64,000 bases of DNA. Origin: Shinella zoogloeoides. Its GTDB lineage: Bacteria; Pseudomonadota; Alphaproteobacteria; Rhizobiales; Rhizobiaceae. The stretch spans positions 995,001 through 1,059,000 of the forward strand of contig NZ_CP131130.1 of NCBI RefSeq assembly GCF_033705735.1, given 5' to 3'. The notes beneath the pieces are model-generated. The model worked only from the letters and a program-made list of their open reading frames with translations. It had not been told where the DNA came from and made no database searches. Of the stretch, positions 25,620-33,578 are shown piece after piece. Every line of letters begins with the position of its first letter. Position 1 is the stretch's first letter. The translations under genes were made by a program, and so were the position numbers.

Positions 25620-25979
25620 ATGAGTTCTCGGTCTCGCATGCTTGCTGTCGGGATGACGCTCGCAGCCGCCAATTTTCTCACGTCGTGCGGAACATTGATG
25701 TATGACCCGGTGCGCGAGCGCCAGCAGCGTGAAGATCGCGAGGCTTTGGAACTCGCGAAGGTTCCTTGCGAGGATAGGGAAAGGTTTGGCCTGAAACGCT
25801 GCGGGGGTGACAATCGAGCTACCTCCTCCGATGAAGATTTCACAGCTGCCCGGATAGGACGTTTTGGTGGACCGCCCACCAACTGCGGAATGCCTCGTTG
25901 CTCCGACATCAGCGGCACAGATGGATCCAGAAGCGTGTCTCGCCCCGATGCGGATAATCGGGTCAGTTCGGCGCTGTGA
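25620..25979 (+). CDS. Prophage-encoded lipoprotein, plus strand within the leftward region
   Basis: 119 residues. MSSRSRMLAVGMTLAAANFLTSCGT is a lipoprotein signal with lipobox LTSC at residues 20-23. GGAGGG lies 8 bp upstream of the ATG 25620. The mature part is polar and probably unstructured, with four cysteines. It is transcribed against the operon around it, like an independent lysogenic-conversion gene (moron). Function unknown. Confidence 0.65.
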   Translation: MSSRSRMLAVGMTLAAANFLTSCGTLMYDPVRERQQREDREALELAKVPCEDRERFGLKRCGGDNRATSSDEDFTAARIGRFGGPPTNCGMPRCSDISGTDGSRSVSRPDADNRVSSAL

Positions 25980-26022
25980 GGCGAAAACTTGGTTATCGTT
26001 TAGGCGCCGGTCACCGGTGGTT

Positions 26023-26241
26023 CTAGCCATCGCCGCCTCCAGAAGATGACGCGGTGATGCGGCCGGTGTCATTCACCAACATGGCTTTAATCTCATCGGC
26101 CACCATGCTCGCCTCAGAGATGCCGAGGTGCAATGCACTGGAGGTGTCGGCGTCATCAAGCGACCGCGCTGCTAGGGCCAGCAGGTTCAGATGGTCGCGA
26201 AGGCGGTTGATTTTATCGATCAGATCGGGGCGGTTAGCCAT
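26023..26241 (-). CDS. Small helical hypothetical protein
   Basis: 72 residues: ANRPDLIDKINRLRDHLNLLALAARSLDD followed by a second helix and a glycine/serine-rich tail ending SSSGGGDG. The pattern of two helices with conserved leucines resembles small phage proteins of unknown role. The ATG at 26241 overlaps the end of the upstream 26234-26467 frame. Confidence 0.6.
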   Translation of the reverse strand: MANRPDLIDKINRLRDHLNLLALAARSLDDADTSSALHLGISEASMVADEIKAMLVNDTGRITASSSGGGDG

Positions 26242-26467
26242 CGTTGTCTCCAATTGAAGCAGTGTGGGGCAGTTTCCGCAGATAGTCGAAAGGCCGCCCG
26301 GGAAATATGTCCCGAGGCCGCGGGTGCCGCCACAAGCCGGGCCAATCTTCTGGCCTACGGCCGGCCCCGGAATGCTTGGGCTTCGCGGTCTGTTTGGCGC
26401 GGATCGCCTCAAGCACCTGGTGCAGTGGATGGGCACTGGCACGGCCACCGCTGAGGGTCAGGTGCAC
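26234..26467 (-). CDS. Possible small basic hypothetical protein
   Basis: 77 residues from a GTG at 26467 with GAGGG five bases upstream. Very basic and proline/histidine-rich (ALHQVLEAIRAKQTAKPKHS-like helix, then RRPEDWPGLWRHPRPRDIF). It overlaps the next gene by 8 bp, the usual arrangement here, which supports it, but base composition gives no strong support. Tentative. Confidence 0.4.
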   Translation of the reverse strand: MHLTLSGGRASAHPLHQVLEAIRAKQTAKPKHSGAGRRPEDWPGLWRHPRPRDIFPGRPFDYLRKLPHTASIGDNDG

Positions 26468-26562
26468 GTTGCCCTCGGGAAGAATGAAAGGTAATCCCGT
26501 CCTGTTGCGTCGCCTATGCGGGCGATAGCGCTTGATGCCAGAGGGCTTAGGAGGACGTTAGC

Positions 26563-26817
26563 GTGACCCTTTCCAGCATGCGGGAATTCTACGAAGAAAA
26601 CCGTCAGAATAGGGCGATCTTCACTTGGGTTCATTCCCAGGGGACGTTTGACTACGACGATAACCTTGAGATCGTTATGGCCATGATAGTCGATGAAAAC
26701 CCGCATGGGCGGATGCACCGTAAGTCTGTTTTCACCTCCAACGGCGAGCAGACCATCTCCCCCGAGGAGTTCATCGCACTTCAAGCGATCCAGAGGCAGA
26801 TTGAGGCTGATCGATAG
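26563..26817 (+). CDS. Small hypothetical protein on the plus strand
   Basis: 84 residues, GTG start with an excellent AGGAGG 8 bp upstream. Acidic and soluble (REFYEENRQNRAIFTWVHSQ..., ending ALQAIQRQIEADR). It is transcribed against the leftward operon, so it probably has its own promoter. The strong ribosome binding site decides for this strand over the overlapping minus-strand frame at 26458-26832. No family recognised. Confidence 0.6.
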   Translation: MTLSSMREFYEENRQNRAIFTWVHSQGTFDYDDNLEIVMAMIVDENPHGRMHRKSVFTSNGEQTISPEEFIALQAIQRQIEADR

Positions 26818-26828
26818 GGCCGAAACTC

Positions 26829-27143
26829 TCATTCGCTACTTCCAGATGGTTTGCTGGGGGGGCGGAAGAAGTGAAGCACCAGCTGTCCGTTGTGGAAAAT
26901 TTCGGTCCCGAGGTAGCCATCCAAGAGAGCCACCGGGACGTGTTGCCCGGTACCAAAAACATGGATCAGCATGGCCTCGTCTGGCTGCTGCGGATCGCAA
27001 GCGTACCATACGTACGGGGTCTGATCGGTCGGGAACTGTCGGCTGATCTTGAGGACGCGAGCGCCGTATGGGGCGAAGATGACTAAATCTTCCGACGAGG
27101 TGAAAATCGGCAGCTTCTGTTTATGAATGACGAACTCAGCCAT
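26829..27143 (-). CDS. DUF7352-like phage protein, copy 1
   Basis: 104 residues, beta-rich: IFAPYGARVLKISRQFPTDQTPYVWYACDPQQPDE followed by IHVFGTGQHVP, YLGTEIFHNGQLVLHFF. The order of motifs (GA-x-I/V-L, W-x-x-VDP, GTG, YIGT, L-V-x-H) is that of the DUF7352 phage family. A diverged second copy occurs at 36361-36732. Role unknown. The ATG 27143 overlaps the previous gene's end. Confidence 0.72.
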   Translation of the reverse strand: MAEFVIHKQKLPIFTSSEDLVIFAPYGARVLKISRQFPTDQTPYVWYACDPQQPDEAMLIHVFGTGQHVPVALLDGYLGTEIFHNGQLVLHFFRPPSKPSGSSE

Positions 27144-27405
27144 GGTCGCCTCCGGAAGCGATGCTGGCCGCAATCAACTTGCGGGCCATCGCCGGGTGGC
27201 AATAGATGACGCCTCGGACCTGATCGACGAGGTACTTGCCATCCGGTTCGTAAAGAGCGGTGATGTTCTGCCGGTGTTTCCGGCGGCGGCGGCGCGCACG
27301 GCCGGGCGAGCGGACCTTTGACCAGTCCTCACCGACGTAGACGACCATGCTGTCTACCTCATGGATGCGAAGGCCGTTGATCGTGCCAAGGATGGGGTTA
27401 AACAT
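27136..27405 (-). CDS. Hypothetical phage protein
   Basis: 89 residues; the central RARRRRRKHRQN is strongly basic and could contact nucleic acid. The C-terminal part contains VDQVRGVIYCHPAMARKLI. It overlaps both neighbours by 8 bp. No family recognised. Confidence 0.6.
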   Translation of the reverse strand: MFNPILGTINGLRIHEVDSMVVYVGEDWSKVRSPGRARRRRRKHRQNITALYEPDGKYLVDQVRGVIYCHPAMARKLIAASIASGGDHG

Positions 27406-27934
27406 GGTCCCCTCCCTTTGCTTTTGTGGTGAAGGAGAAGGGGATCAATGGTGCATCGCCTCGAACATAGAGGGGGTGCCGTGGTGCGCCCTGCTGGGTC
27501 TTGCCGAGGCAGACCAAACGGGAACCGAGATAGTGCCGCATCAACGCAACAGCATCGCCGCCCTGGCTGTCACCATCTGCGCCCCAAGCCGCCACGATGG
27601 GGCCGGTCATCATGCGCAAATGTCGCTGAAACTCATTGTCGCTGTCGGGGCCGAACCGTTCAAGATAGCGCGTGGCCCATAGTTGCGCCGGATCGGTGGC
27701 GCGAAGCGGGAACAGGTTGACCACCACGATCCCGCCGCAGCCTTCGCGGCGGGCGAAACCTATGCAACGGCGGATGGTCGGATCGTCAAGATCAGCGTCC
27801 GCCGTTGACGGGTTGAGCATAACGAAGCCCATCATAAGACCGTCAGACCATTGGCGGGTCAGGCCATAGCGATAGCGCCCGCACGGTGAGACGGAGGCGC
27901 TGGACGATTGGAATAGATCGTTCATTCGGCGCAC
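27398..27934 (-). CDS. DUF1643 family protein
   Basis: 178 residues. The DUF1643 signature is clear: RYRYGLTRQWSDG, GFVMLNPSTADADLDDPTIRRCIGFARREG, and VVNLFPLRATDP. The family is widespread in phages and plasmids and is without a proven activity. It lies in the tail of the leftward early operon and overlaps both neighbours by 8-13 bp. Confidence 0.88.
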   Translation of the reverse strand: MRRMNDLFQSSSASVSPCGRYRYGLTRQWSDGLMMGFVMLNPSTADADLDDPTIRRCIGFARREGCGGIVVVNLFPLRATDPAQLWATRYLERFGPDSDNEFQRHLRMMTGPIVAAWGADGDSQGGDAVALMRHYLGSRLVCLGKTQQGAPRHPLYVRGDAPLIPFSFTTKAKGGDHV

Positions 27935-28653
27935 CCCTTTTGAATAGTGGCGGAACCGCTGCGCGTGGCGGCGAGGGCAGCTAGGAACGCAATGGCGTTG
28001 TCGATGGCGTGGGTTTGCTGCAATCGATCCGCGAGGCCGGAAGCGGCATGGCGAAGATCGGTGATGATCCGCTCCACCTCTGCGCTATCCTTTCCTTCTC
28101 GGGAGAGGGGTGGGGAGGAAAACTGACGAACTATGATTTCCTGCGCCTGGTCCGGGGAATATGATACGTCATCAGGGACGCCGATCTTCTCGACCAGAAG
28201 CCACGCCAGCACCTCTTCGGCGGCAGTCATAGGCGTGTCGCCGCCGTCTGCCATCGGCTTCGTACCGTCGTATAGGCGCTGATCCGGCTCGACCGCCGGC
28301 ACATCGACAAGGGCGGAGCGGATGCGTTGCTCGTAGTCGGCTTGGGCGGCGGCCTTGGCATTCTCTTCGTCGGCTTCCGCAACATCGAAAATAACGTCGC
28401 TCTGCCCAAGCGTAACCACCCACCCGGGCGAATACGCCTTGATGCAAGCCTCGTACTTGAGGCCTAGACCCCGGCCAACGTGGATGGTGAACCCGCTTTT
28501 CTGCTCCGTTGTCCACTCCAGCGGTCGCGCCTTCATCTCTACTGCCTGTTGCTCTGATAGGGCGGCGGTGAGGGCGCGGCGAAGTTGATCGTCGGGCTTA
28601 AAGGTTTTGAGTTCGCGGCGAAGTGCCTTCAACATCTTGTCAGTTACCTGCAT
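27922..28653 (-). CDS. Hypothetical phage protein
   Basis: 243 residues from the ATG 28653 (MQVTDKMLKALRRELKTF). Central helices DVAEADEENAKAAAQADYEQRIRSAL and a C-terminal helical block ending at SATIQKGCAE. No recognised domain. The start overlaps the upstream stop by 14 bp. Probably an early non-structural protein by position. Confidence 0.62.
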   Translation of the reverse strand: MQVTDKMLKALRRELKTFKPDDQLRRALTAALSEQQAVEMKARPLEWTTEQKSGFTIHVGRGLGLKYEACIKAYSPGWVVTLGQSDVIFDVAEADEENAKAAAQADYEQRIRSALVDVPAVEPDQRLYDGTKPMADGGDTPMTAAEEVLAWLLVEKIGVPDDVSYSPDQAQEIIVRQFSSPPLSREGKDSAEVERIITDLRHAASGLADRLQQTHAIDNAIAFLAALAATRSGSATIQKGCAE

Positions 28654-29029
28654 TTTCACCTCCGAGGAGTGCGCGGGCGCGACAGGACAGGACAGCTTCA
28701 TTGATGAGCGCACATTGAGTTGCCCAGTCGAGTGACGCCGTATCGCCGGCTCCCCCAAGCATTTTGAATCGCTCTTGGAATTCGAGGATCTCGTCCAACC
28801 GGTCTTCGGAAAGCGGCTTGATCTCGTGATCGCCGGCCAGTGTCTTCCGCAGCTCCGCATTCTCTCGCTGCAACGCCTCTGCCTGACGGGCGATAATCTC
28901 GGCGACAGCTTTTGCCGCCTCGTCAAAGCCGACGACGTATGCAGAAGCGACTGCGGGAGAAAGCCCGGTCGCATCGACCTTGATGTGATCGCGCATTGCC
29001 TTCTCAATGGCGGATACGGGGGTGGTCAT
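28640..29029 (-). CDS. Hypothetical helical phage protein
   Basis: 129 residues. Residues 25-65 form a coiled-coil-like stretch (VVGFDEAAKAVAEIIARQAEALQRENAELRKTL). The ATG at 29029 forms an ATGA overlap with the upstream gene's stop, indicating translational coupling. No family recognised. Confidence 0.6.
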   Translation of the reverse strand: MTTPVSAIEKAMRDHIKVDATGLSPAVASAYVVGFDEAAKAVAEIIARQAEALQRENAELRKTLAGDHEIKPLSEDRLDEILEFQERFKMLGGAGDTASLDWATQCALINEAVLSCRARALLGGENAGN

Positions 29030-29472
29030 GCTGGACCTGCCTTCCAATGGCGGCGCATCTCAGCGGCCATCAACTTTGCCTGATTGATGATGCGGATGGC
29101 GGCCTCTGTGTCGCCCGAGACGGCCCAAAGACGCGTCGCGAGAGTCGTGGCATCGATGCCCCGGCTTTCCCACCACTCACGCTCCTTGCCCGTCCGGTGC
29201 TGCGCCTCCGGGCCCGTGCGGTGTTCCTCGGCAGTCAGCGGCAACACCCAGTCATCGCCGGCCTTCCTCCCCCGAGCGCGCTCTGGCTTACCGAAACGGC
29301 GATCCGCGAAGCTGATGTGGGCGGCTTCGCAGCCGAGGCGGCCGCTGACTACGCTCGGAAGGGTCCGGATCCAGGCGAGGTGCCGCGAATCACGGACGTC
29401 CTTCGACTCCTTTGCCCGGCGGGAGGTGTCGAATGCTGTAATGTCACGATTGATGCGCATCGCCATGCTCAC
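29026..29472 (-). CDS. DUF968/HNH-like phage endonuclease
   Basis: 148 residues. The order CEAAHISFADRRFG - KAGDDWVLPLTAEEHRTG - EWWESRGIDATTLATRLWAVSGD matches the phage DUF968 family of HNH-like nucleases, including the A-H-x-S start, the D-W-V-L-P-L core and the W-x-x-x-G-I-D tail. Probable DNA processing enzyme; cleavage specificity unknown. Starts in an overlap with the J-domain gene. Confidence 0.72.
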   Translation of the reverse strand: MSMAMRINRDITAFDTSRRAKESKDVRDSRHLAWIRTLPSVVSGRLGCEAAHISFADRRFGKPERARGRKAGDDWVLPLTAEEHRTGPEAQHRTGKEREWWESRGIDATTLATRLWAVSGDTEAAIRIINQAKLMAAEMRRHWKAGPA

Positions 29473-30047
29473 AACTCCTTCAGCGCTTCATCGCGGGCGA
29501 TGTTCAGCTCCGCCATCGCTGTCTCCGAGCCGCCCCGATCAGGGTGGGCGCCTTTCGCCAACTCGCGAAACGCCTGCTCGACCATCTCGCGGTCGATGTT
29601 GTGCCCGGGCACGTTGGTGAGCCGTAGAACTTCCTGCCAGGACTTCCTTGCCGGCGCCGGCAAGGCTGCGAATCCGGTGAACGTCGCGCGGACGATGTTG
29701 AGGCCGCCGTGACGAAGCTCGGTCCGGCGGGCGTCGATGATCATGTAGATGGCCTGCAGGTTGTCCTCGACCTTGGGATAGCGGTCGACTGCGATGCAGA
29801 CCGAAAGGCCGTCCCATGTGAACCAGACGGCGACGCCTGGATCGGAAGGCTTGTCCACGCCGAGGGAGACATTCGACGAGATCACGATGTCTTTCACCGC
29901 TTTGCCGCTGTCGTTGGCAAACAGAGTCAGCGCGCCGCGCACGTTCTTTATCGCCGCGTTCAGCCCGGTCTTGAAGCGAGACGAAACGCGGCCCTTTGTT
30001 CGTGGCATGTTTTGAGGCCAGGTGAGGGGGTATGCTGTTGCGGTCAT
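29469..30047 (-). CDS. J-domain-like phage protein
   Basis: 192 residues. The C-terminal ~45 residues (VEQAFRELAKGAHPDRGGSETAMAELNIARDEALKEL) form a J-domain-like helix-HPD-helix with the HPD tripeptide intact, the motif that stimulates DnaK ATPase. The N-terminal ~130 residues are unrelated to DnaJ and include a beta-rich segment (VAVWFTWDGLSVCIAVDRYPK). A single-J co-chaperone could recruit host DnaK to a phage complex. Inference from the motif. Confidence 0.72.
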   Translation of the reverse strand: MTATAYPLTWPQNMPRTKGRVSSRFKTGLNAAIKNVRGALTLFANDSGKAVKDIVISSNVSLGVDKPSDPGVAVWFTWDGLSVCIAVDRYPKVEDNLQAIYMIIDARRTELRHGGLNIVRATFTGFAALPAPARKSWQEVLRLTNVPGHNIDREMVEQAFRELAKGAHPDRGGSETAMAELNIARDEALKEL

Positions 30048-30916
30048 TGAAGAGCCCTCGGAAATTCTTGGACGCGAAGGTCAATTGGGAAGCTCTCGAC
30101 GTCGGTAATAGGTTGGGTACCGGTGCCGGGAAGCTGCTTCAGGAAGAAGGCGGTGTTCGCGAACCTGCAATCTGAAAGGAGGCTGCGCGCCCAGTCATGA
30201 TGGAATGGTCGACGGTCGCGACCGCTCTCCGATCCGGCGATTACCCAGTCGATGCCGAACAATGCTGGCGGGACCGTCGGCAATCCCATGCAGCCACAAT
30301 CATGGCCGCTGCAGCATCGGGGCAGGGGATCTGGATATAGCGACGGTGGGTAACGACCGTCGATCGGCTCAATCTGTGGCTCGACGCTCAGGCCTACCCA
30401 CGGAATGCGAAATTCGGCCTTCAGGCGCCGCAGGCGCTCGGCTTCTCGATCGAACTCAGCCTGGGTGACGACCGTGAACATCAAGCCGATGTGACGTGGC
30501 CACTGGCCCGTGCGCCAGTGCAGAGGCACCATCTTTGGGACATTGGGCCCGCGCTTGGTCAGTAGCTGGATGTTGACGCCGCTCGCGCGCTCGGCCTCCT
30601 CCAGCGCCTCCATCCGCCATGCATCGTCCACCTCGTTATCGAAGGTATCGGACATCGACTGCATGAACACGCGTTGCCGGCGACCGTGCTTCAGCGCGAA
30701 GGCAGCGGAATTCCGGTGGAGGCGGCGGAGGAGGCTGCCGGCGCCTTTGATCCGGCGCCGCGGCGCGCCGGCGCCCCACACCTGTGTTCCGCCGAATCGT
30801 GGGTTATTGTTGAGCGTCTCCGCATAGCAGTGATCGCATCCAGGGCCGACCTTAGTGCAGCCCCACCAGAAATTGACGGTGGCATCTGTCCACCCGATCT
30901 TTGACACTTCGGCCAT
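30044..30916 (-). CDS. Phage Gp37/Gp68 family (DUF5131) protein
   Basis: 290 residues. The signature VNFWWGCTKVGPGCDHCYAETL near residue 15, VFMQSMSDTFDNEV, LTKRGPNVPKM and WVIAGSESGRDRRP are those of DUF5131. The C-x3-C-x2-C-like cysteines and fold are reminiscent of radical-SAM enzymes. No proven reaction. The ATG 30916 was chosen over the upstream in-frame ATG since MAEVSKIGWTDATVNFW is the conserved beginning. Confidence 0.9.
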   Translation of the reverse strand: MAEVSKIGWTDATVNFWWGCTKVGPGCDHCYAETLNNNPRFGGTQVWGAGAPRRRIKGAGSLLRRLHRNSAAFALKHGRRQRVFMQSMSDTFDNEVDDAWRMEALEEAERASGVNIQLLTKRGPNVPKMVPLHWRTGQWPRHIGLMFTVVTQAEFDREAERLRRLKAEFRIPWVGLSVEPQIEPIDGRYPPSLYPDPLPRCCSGHDCGCMGLPTVPPALFGIDWVIAGSESGRDRRPFHHDWARSLLSDCRFANTAFFLKQLPGTGTQPITDVESFPIDLRVQEFPRALQ

Positions 30917-30917
30917 A

Positions 30918-31220
30918 TCAATTGATCCCCACTGCGGCCTCAATGGCTTGGCGCTTGCAGGCTTCCCACGATTTTTGCAGGAGCCTGACTATCCGGACGG
31001 CCTCAATCCTTTCCGGAGACCCAGCCGCGTACTGCCACGGACGATTGTTCCCGAATTTGCGGCGGTATCGACGCAGAAGGCGCGCATCGCGCCGGCGGAG
31101 CGTCTTGGACACGATCCGCCAATGCTTGCCGCAGATGAACTCAGGGTCTTCGCCCATGTTCTCCCAAGGCTTCCGAGTGCGCCGGCAAAAGGGAACACAG
31201 CAACCGATCCGCTCAGGCAT
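30918..31220 (-). CDS. Small zinc-binding-type phage protein
   Basis: 100 residues. CCVPFC near the N-terminus and CGKHW about 25 residues later give a C-C-C-H metal-site pattern, followed by a very basic helix (RRRDARLLRRYRRKFG). Seen in rhizobial phage genomes as an unknown protein. Ends 1 bp before the Gp37/Gp68 start and overlaps the upstream gene by 8 bp. Confidence 0.65.
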   Translation of the reverse strand: MPERIGCCVPFCRRTRKPWENMGEDPEFICGKHWRIVSKTLRRRDARLLRRYRRKFGNNRPWQYAAGSPERIEAVRIVRLLQKSWEACKRQAIEAAVGIN

Positions 31221-31419
31221 AGGCTTTCACCGGCGATAGGCGATAGTCCTCGTGCTTATCGCGCGGGATCTTCCTGACATGACCGGAGGCGTACCGCGCC
31301 CAGATGAAATCGGCATTGATCTGATCGACTTCGGCCGGGTGCCAGATTGAGTTGTCGTGGGTGCGAAAGCGAACCTCGAGATGGTCGCCTTTCTTCAAGT
31401 TCCGAAGCTTGAGCTTCAT
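31213..31419 (-). CDS. Small hypothetical phage protein
   Basis: 68 residues, basic, beta-rich (KLKLRNLKKGDHLEVRFRTHDNSIWHPAEVDQI), with a look of a small SH3/KOW-like barrel. ATGA overlap with the upstream 139-aa gene. No family assigned. Confidence 0.6.
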   Translation of the reverse strand: MKLKLRNLKKGDHLEVRFRTHDNSIWHPAEVDQINADFIWARYASGHVRKIPRDKHEDYRLSPVKAYA

Positions 31420-31835
31420 CGTTTTCCTTGAGGATTCATCATCGCGTCAAAGAGCGACGACATCTGCGGCACCATCTTCCTCACGATCATGTCCACCATG
31501 ACCGCTTCGATCGGTGCGAACAGCCAGGCCGATTGGCCGGGCAGCTTCTTGTATGTTCCGAGGGAGCATTGCTCCCATTCGCGCACTTCGGTCCCGTTCC
31601 AGTTGCCGCTGCGGACCTTGAACATCCAAGCCCGCGCCCTGAAGATCAGGGTTCCTGTGATCGTCAGGTTGTTACCCTCCCGATCATGAGACTTGTGCCT
31701 CATCCGACGGAACCGATAGGGCCATTCTCGATCATCCACGAGGCAGCAGATGTCTTCCAGGATGGCAGTCGAAATTTCTTCTCCGTACTGGCGACAAAAC
31801 TGGAGGAACTCCTCGCAGTTGACGTCTTCTCTCAT
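31416..31835 (-). CDS. Hypothetical phage protein
   Basis: 139 residues from the ATG 31835, which overlaps the helicase stop as ATGA. Mixed alpha/beta with conserved-looking REGNNLTITGTLIFRARAWMFKVRSGNWNG, and a C-terminal helix VDMIVRKMVPQMSSLFDAMM. No family recognised. Probably accessory to the helicase by coupling, which is inference. Confidence 0.6.
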   Translation of the reverse strand: MREDVNCEEFLQFCRQYGEEISTAILEDICCLVDDREWPYRFRRMRHKSHDREGNNLTITGTLIFRARAWMFKVRSGNWNGTEVREWEQCSLGTYKKLPGQSAWLFAPIEAVMVDMIVRKMVPQMSSLFDAMMNPQGKR

Positions 31836-32944
31836 GCTACGATTGTCAGGCGCTCCGCGGCGCGCGTGATGCCTGTGTAGAGGTGTCGCCCGCGTTCGGG
31901 AAAGGCATGGCTTTCGTCGAACAGGCATACGTTACCCCATTGCGAGCCCTGAGCCTTGTGTACCGTGAGCGCGTAGCCGAAATCGAACTGCTGCGTCCCG
32001 CGCAACTCCTTCCAGCCGACCTCGTCGCCCTTGCCGAGGAACAGTTCCTGGCGACAGCGGACTGTCTTGGCTTCTGTGCCCTGGAAATCCAAGGACTTGA
32101 CGATCATCTTCAGGCAATGGTCGTTCACGGCGCCACGCCGGCGCGGCTTGAGCTCAAGCACCTCCCAGAGGCCACCATTGAGGATGCCTAGAGCGTGGTC
32201 ATTCTTCAGCGCCACCAAGCGATCGCCGACTTCCGGTAGCTGGGCCTTGAACCCGGCAATCTGCCGAAGGCGGGCGTTGTATCGCTGGCGGGTGCGATTG
32301 ACGCCAACCAGCACCTGATCGGCGCCGGTGACGAGTTCGGGATCAACCTCTTTCGGCGAGATAATGCGCACAGCCCCATAATCGCCCCGCTCGAGTCTCC
32401 GTCCTTCGCGCACATCCGTCGCGAGACGGACAATCGGGTTGTCGGCCGCCTGCCGGTGAATCTCCTCGAGCATGACGTCCGGATCATGGTTCGTGAAGAA
32501 GCCGCCCCCATTGACCGGCGGCAACTGGCCCGGATCACCGAGGACCAGGATGGGGATGCCGTAGGAGAGAAGATCCTTGCCGAGTTCCTCGTACACCATC
32601 GAACACTCGTCGATGACGAAGAGCTTAATCTTCTCCAACTCGAACCGCGGCCGAAGGCGGAAGCGGGTAATGCCGGTCTCCTCGTCCTGCTCGAACTTGT
32701 AGATCAGGCTATGGATGGTGCTGGCTCCTGTGCATCCGTTCTTCTTCATCACCATCGCCGCTTTGCCCGTGAAGGCTGCGTATTGAACCGATCCTTTCAC
32801 TGAGGCGGCAAAGTGCCGGGCGAGGGTGGTTTTGCCGGTGCCGGCATATCCGAAGACGCGGAAGATCGGGCGTTCATGACGTTTGAACCATTCGGCCACG
32901 GCGTCGATGGCGTCTGCCTGCTGGGGGGAGAACTTCAAATCCAA
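31832..32944 (-). CDS. SF1B DNA helicase, RecD/Dda-like
   Basis: 370 residues. Walker A GYAGTGKTT is at 32-40 and Walker B FVIDECSMV near 114. Motif III is LVLGDPGQLPPV. The C-terminal GYALTVHKAQGSQWGNV and YTGITRAAERLTIVA are SF1 motifs V/VI. Comparable in size to T4 Dda, which is a 5'-3' helicase that assists replication and recombination. It overlaps the upstream 61-aa gene by 10 bp. Confidence 0.92.
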   Translation of the reverse strand: MDLKFSPQQADAIDAVAEWFKRHERPIFRVFGYAGTGKTTLARHFAASVKGSVQYAAFTGKAAMVMKKNGCTGASTIHSLIYKFEQDEETGITRFRLRPRFELEKIKLFVIDECSMVYEELGKDLLSYGIPILVLGDPGQLPPVNGGGFFTNHDPDVMLEEIHRQAADNPIVRLATDVREGRRLERGDYGAVRIISPKEVDPELVTGADQVLVGVNRTRQRYNARLRQIAGFKAQLPEVGDRLVALKNDHALGILNGGLWEVLELKPRRRGAVNDHCLKMIVKSLDFQGTEAKTVRCRQELFLGKGDEVGWKELRGTQQFDFGYALTVHKAQGSQWGNVCLFDESHAFPERGRHLYTGITRAAERLTIVA

Positions 32945-33120
32945 CTCCGTTCGTTCATCGTCTTCCTTGCCGGCCGCGCGAGGATCTTCTCCTGCAAACG
33001 GTGGATGCCGTGCCGAAACTCAGAGACATCGTCGCTGTGATGGATCGGCAAGCGCAGGAAGGCGTTCCACGTCGCGACGAGGCCGTCCATGACCTCTTGC
33101 TCTTGCGGTGTCAGGTTCAC
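32935..33120 (-). CDS. Small helical phage protein
   Basis: 61 residues from a GTG at 33120 that overlaps the SpoU gene stop (GTGA). The pattern TPQEQEVMDGLVATWNAFLRLPIHHSDDVSEFRHGIHRLQEKILARPARK recurs in many phage genomes as an unassigned small protein. No enzymatic motif. The frame could start further upstream, but the coupled GTG is the best choice. Confidence 0.7.
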   Translation of the reverse strand: MNLTPQEQEVMDGLVATWNAFLRLPIHHSDDVSEFRHGIHRLQEKILARPARKTMNERSWI

Positions 33121-33578
33121 GCTGCCTCCTTGATGGCTCGGGCCATCTGTTTGGCAAGGCGGTCGTAGAGCACCACGTTCACTGCGGCGGCGAGGTTCAT
33201 GCAGATAGCGGTGGGCACCATCACCCGAAGAGGGCACCAATCCAGAATCGCGGCTCCTAGTGTGCCGTCCTCTGGTCCGAAAACGTAAAAGGCCGACTGG
33301 GGATGCTGAAAGTCGGGCAGGGGAACAGCGTTCGGCACAAGGTCGACCGCGACCGGCGTCGCGCCGAACGGAATGAGGCCTCGCAACTCGCCGCGCTGCA
33401 CGGGCATGTGTTTGTGGGCTTGGCTCGTGTTGGCCGCATGGCGAATTCCATCGCTCCTGATGCGCTCGCCAGATATGGCCACCATACTGGCGCCGTATGC
33501 ATGCGCAGCGCGAAGCACTCCGCCGATGTTATGGAGATCCTTTGGCCGATGAAGGCCGATTGCTGCGAATCCTCTCAT
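33117..33578 (-). CDS. SpoU/TrmH-type RNA 2'-O-methyltransferase
   Basis: 153 residues, the size of a minimal SPOUT methyltransferase. Motif 1 is GLHRPKDLHNIGGVLRAAHAYGA, motif 2 FYVFGPEDGTLG, and motif 3 VMVPTAICMNLAAAVNVVLYDRL with the conserved N-L-A-x-A-V-N. The family methylates ribose 2'-OH groups of tRNA or rRNA with SAM. A phage copy is unusual; the substrate is unknown. GTGA/ATGA-type overlaps with both neighbours. Confidence 0.88.
   Translation of the reverse strand: MRGFAAIGLHRPKDLHNIGGVLRAAHAYGASMVAISGERIRSDGIRHAANTSQAHKHMPVQRGELRGLIPFGATPVAVDLVPNAVPLPDFQHPQSAFYVFGPEDGTLGAAILDWCPLRVMVPTAICMNLAAAVNVVLYDRLAKQMARAIKEAA

Noticed and set aside
26458..26832. Minus-strand 124-codon frame
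   Set aside because: The plus-strand frame 26563-26817 has AGGAGG at the right distance; the minus frame has no good start signal.
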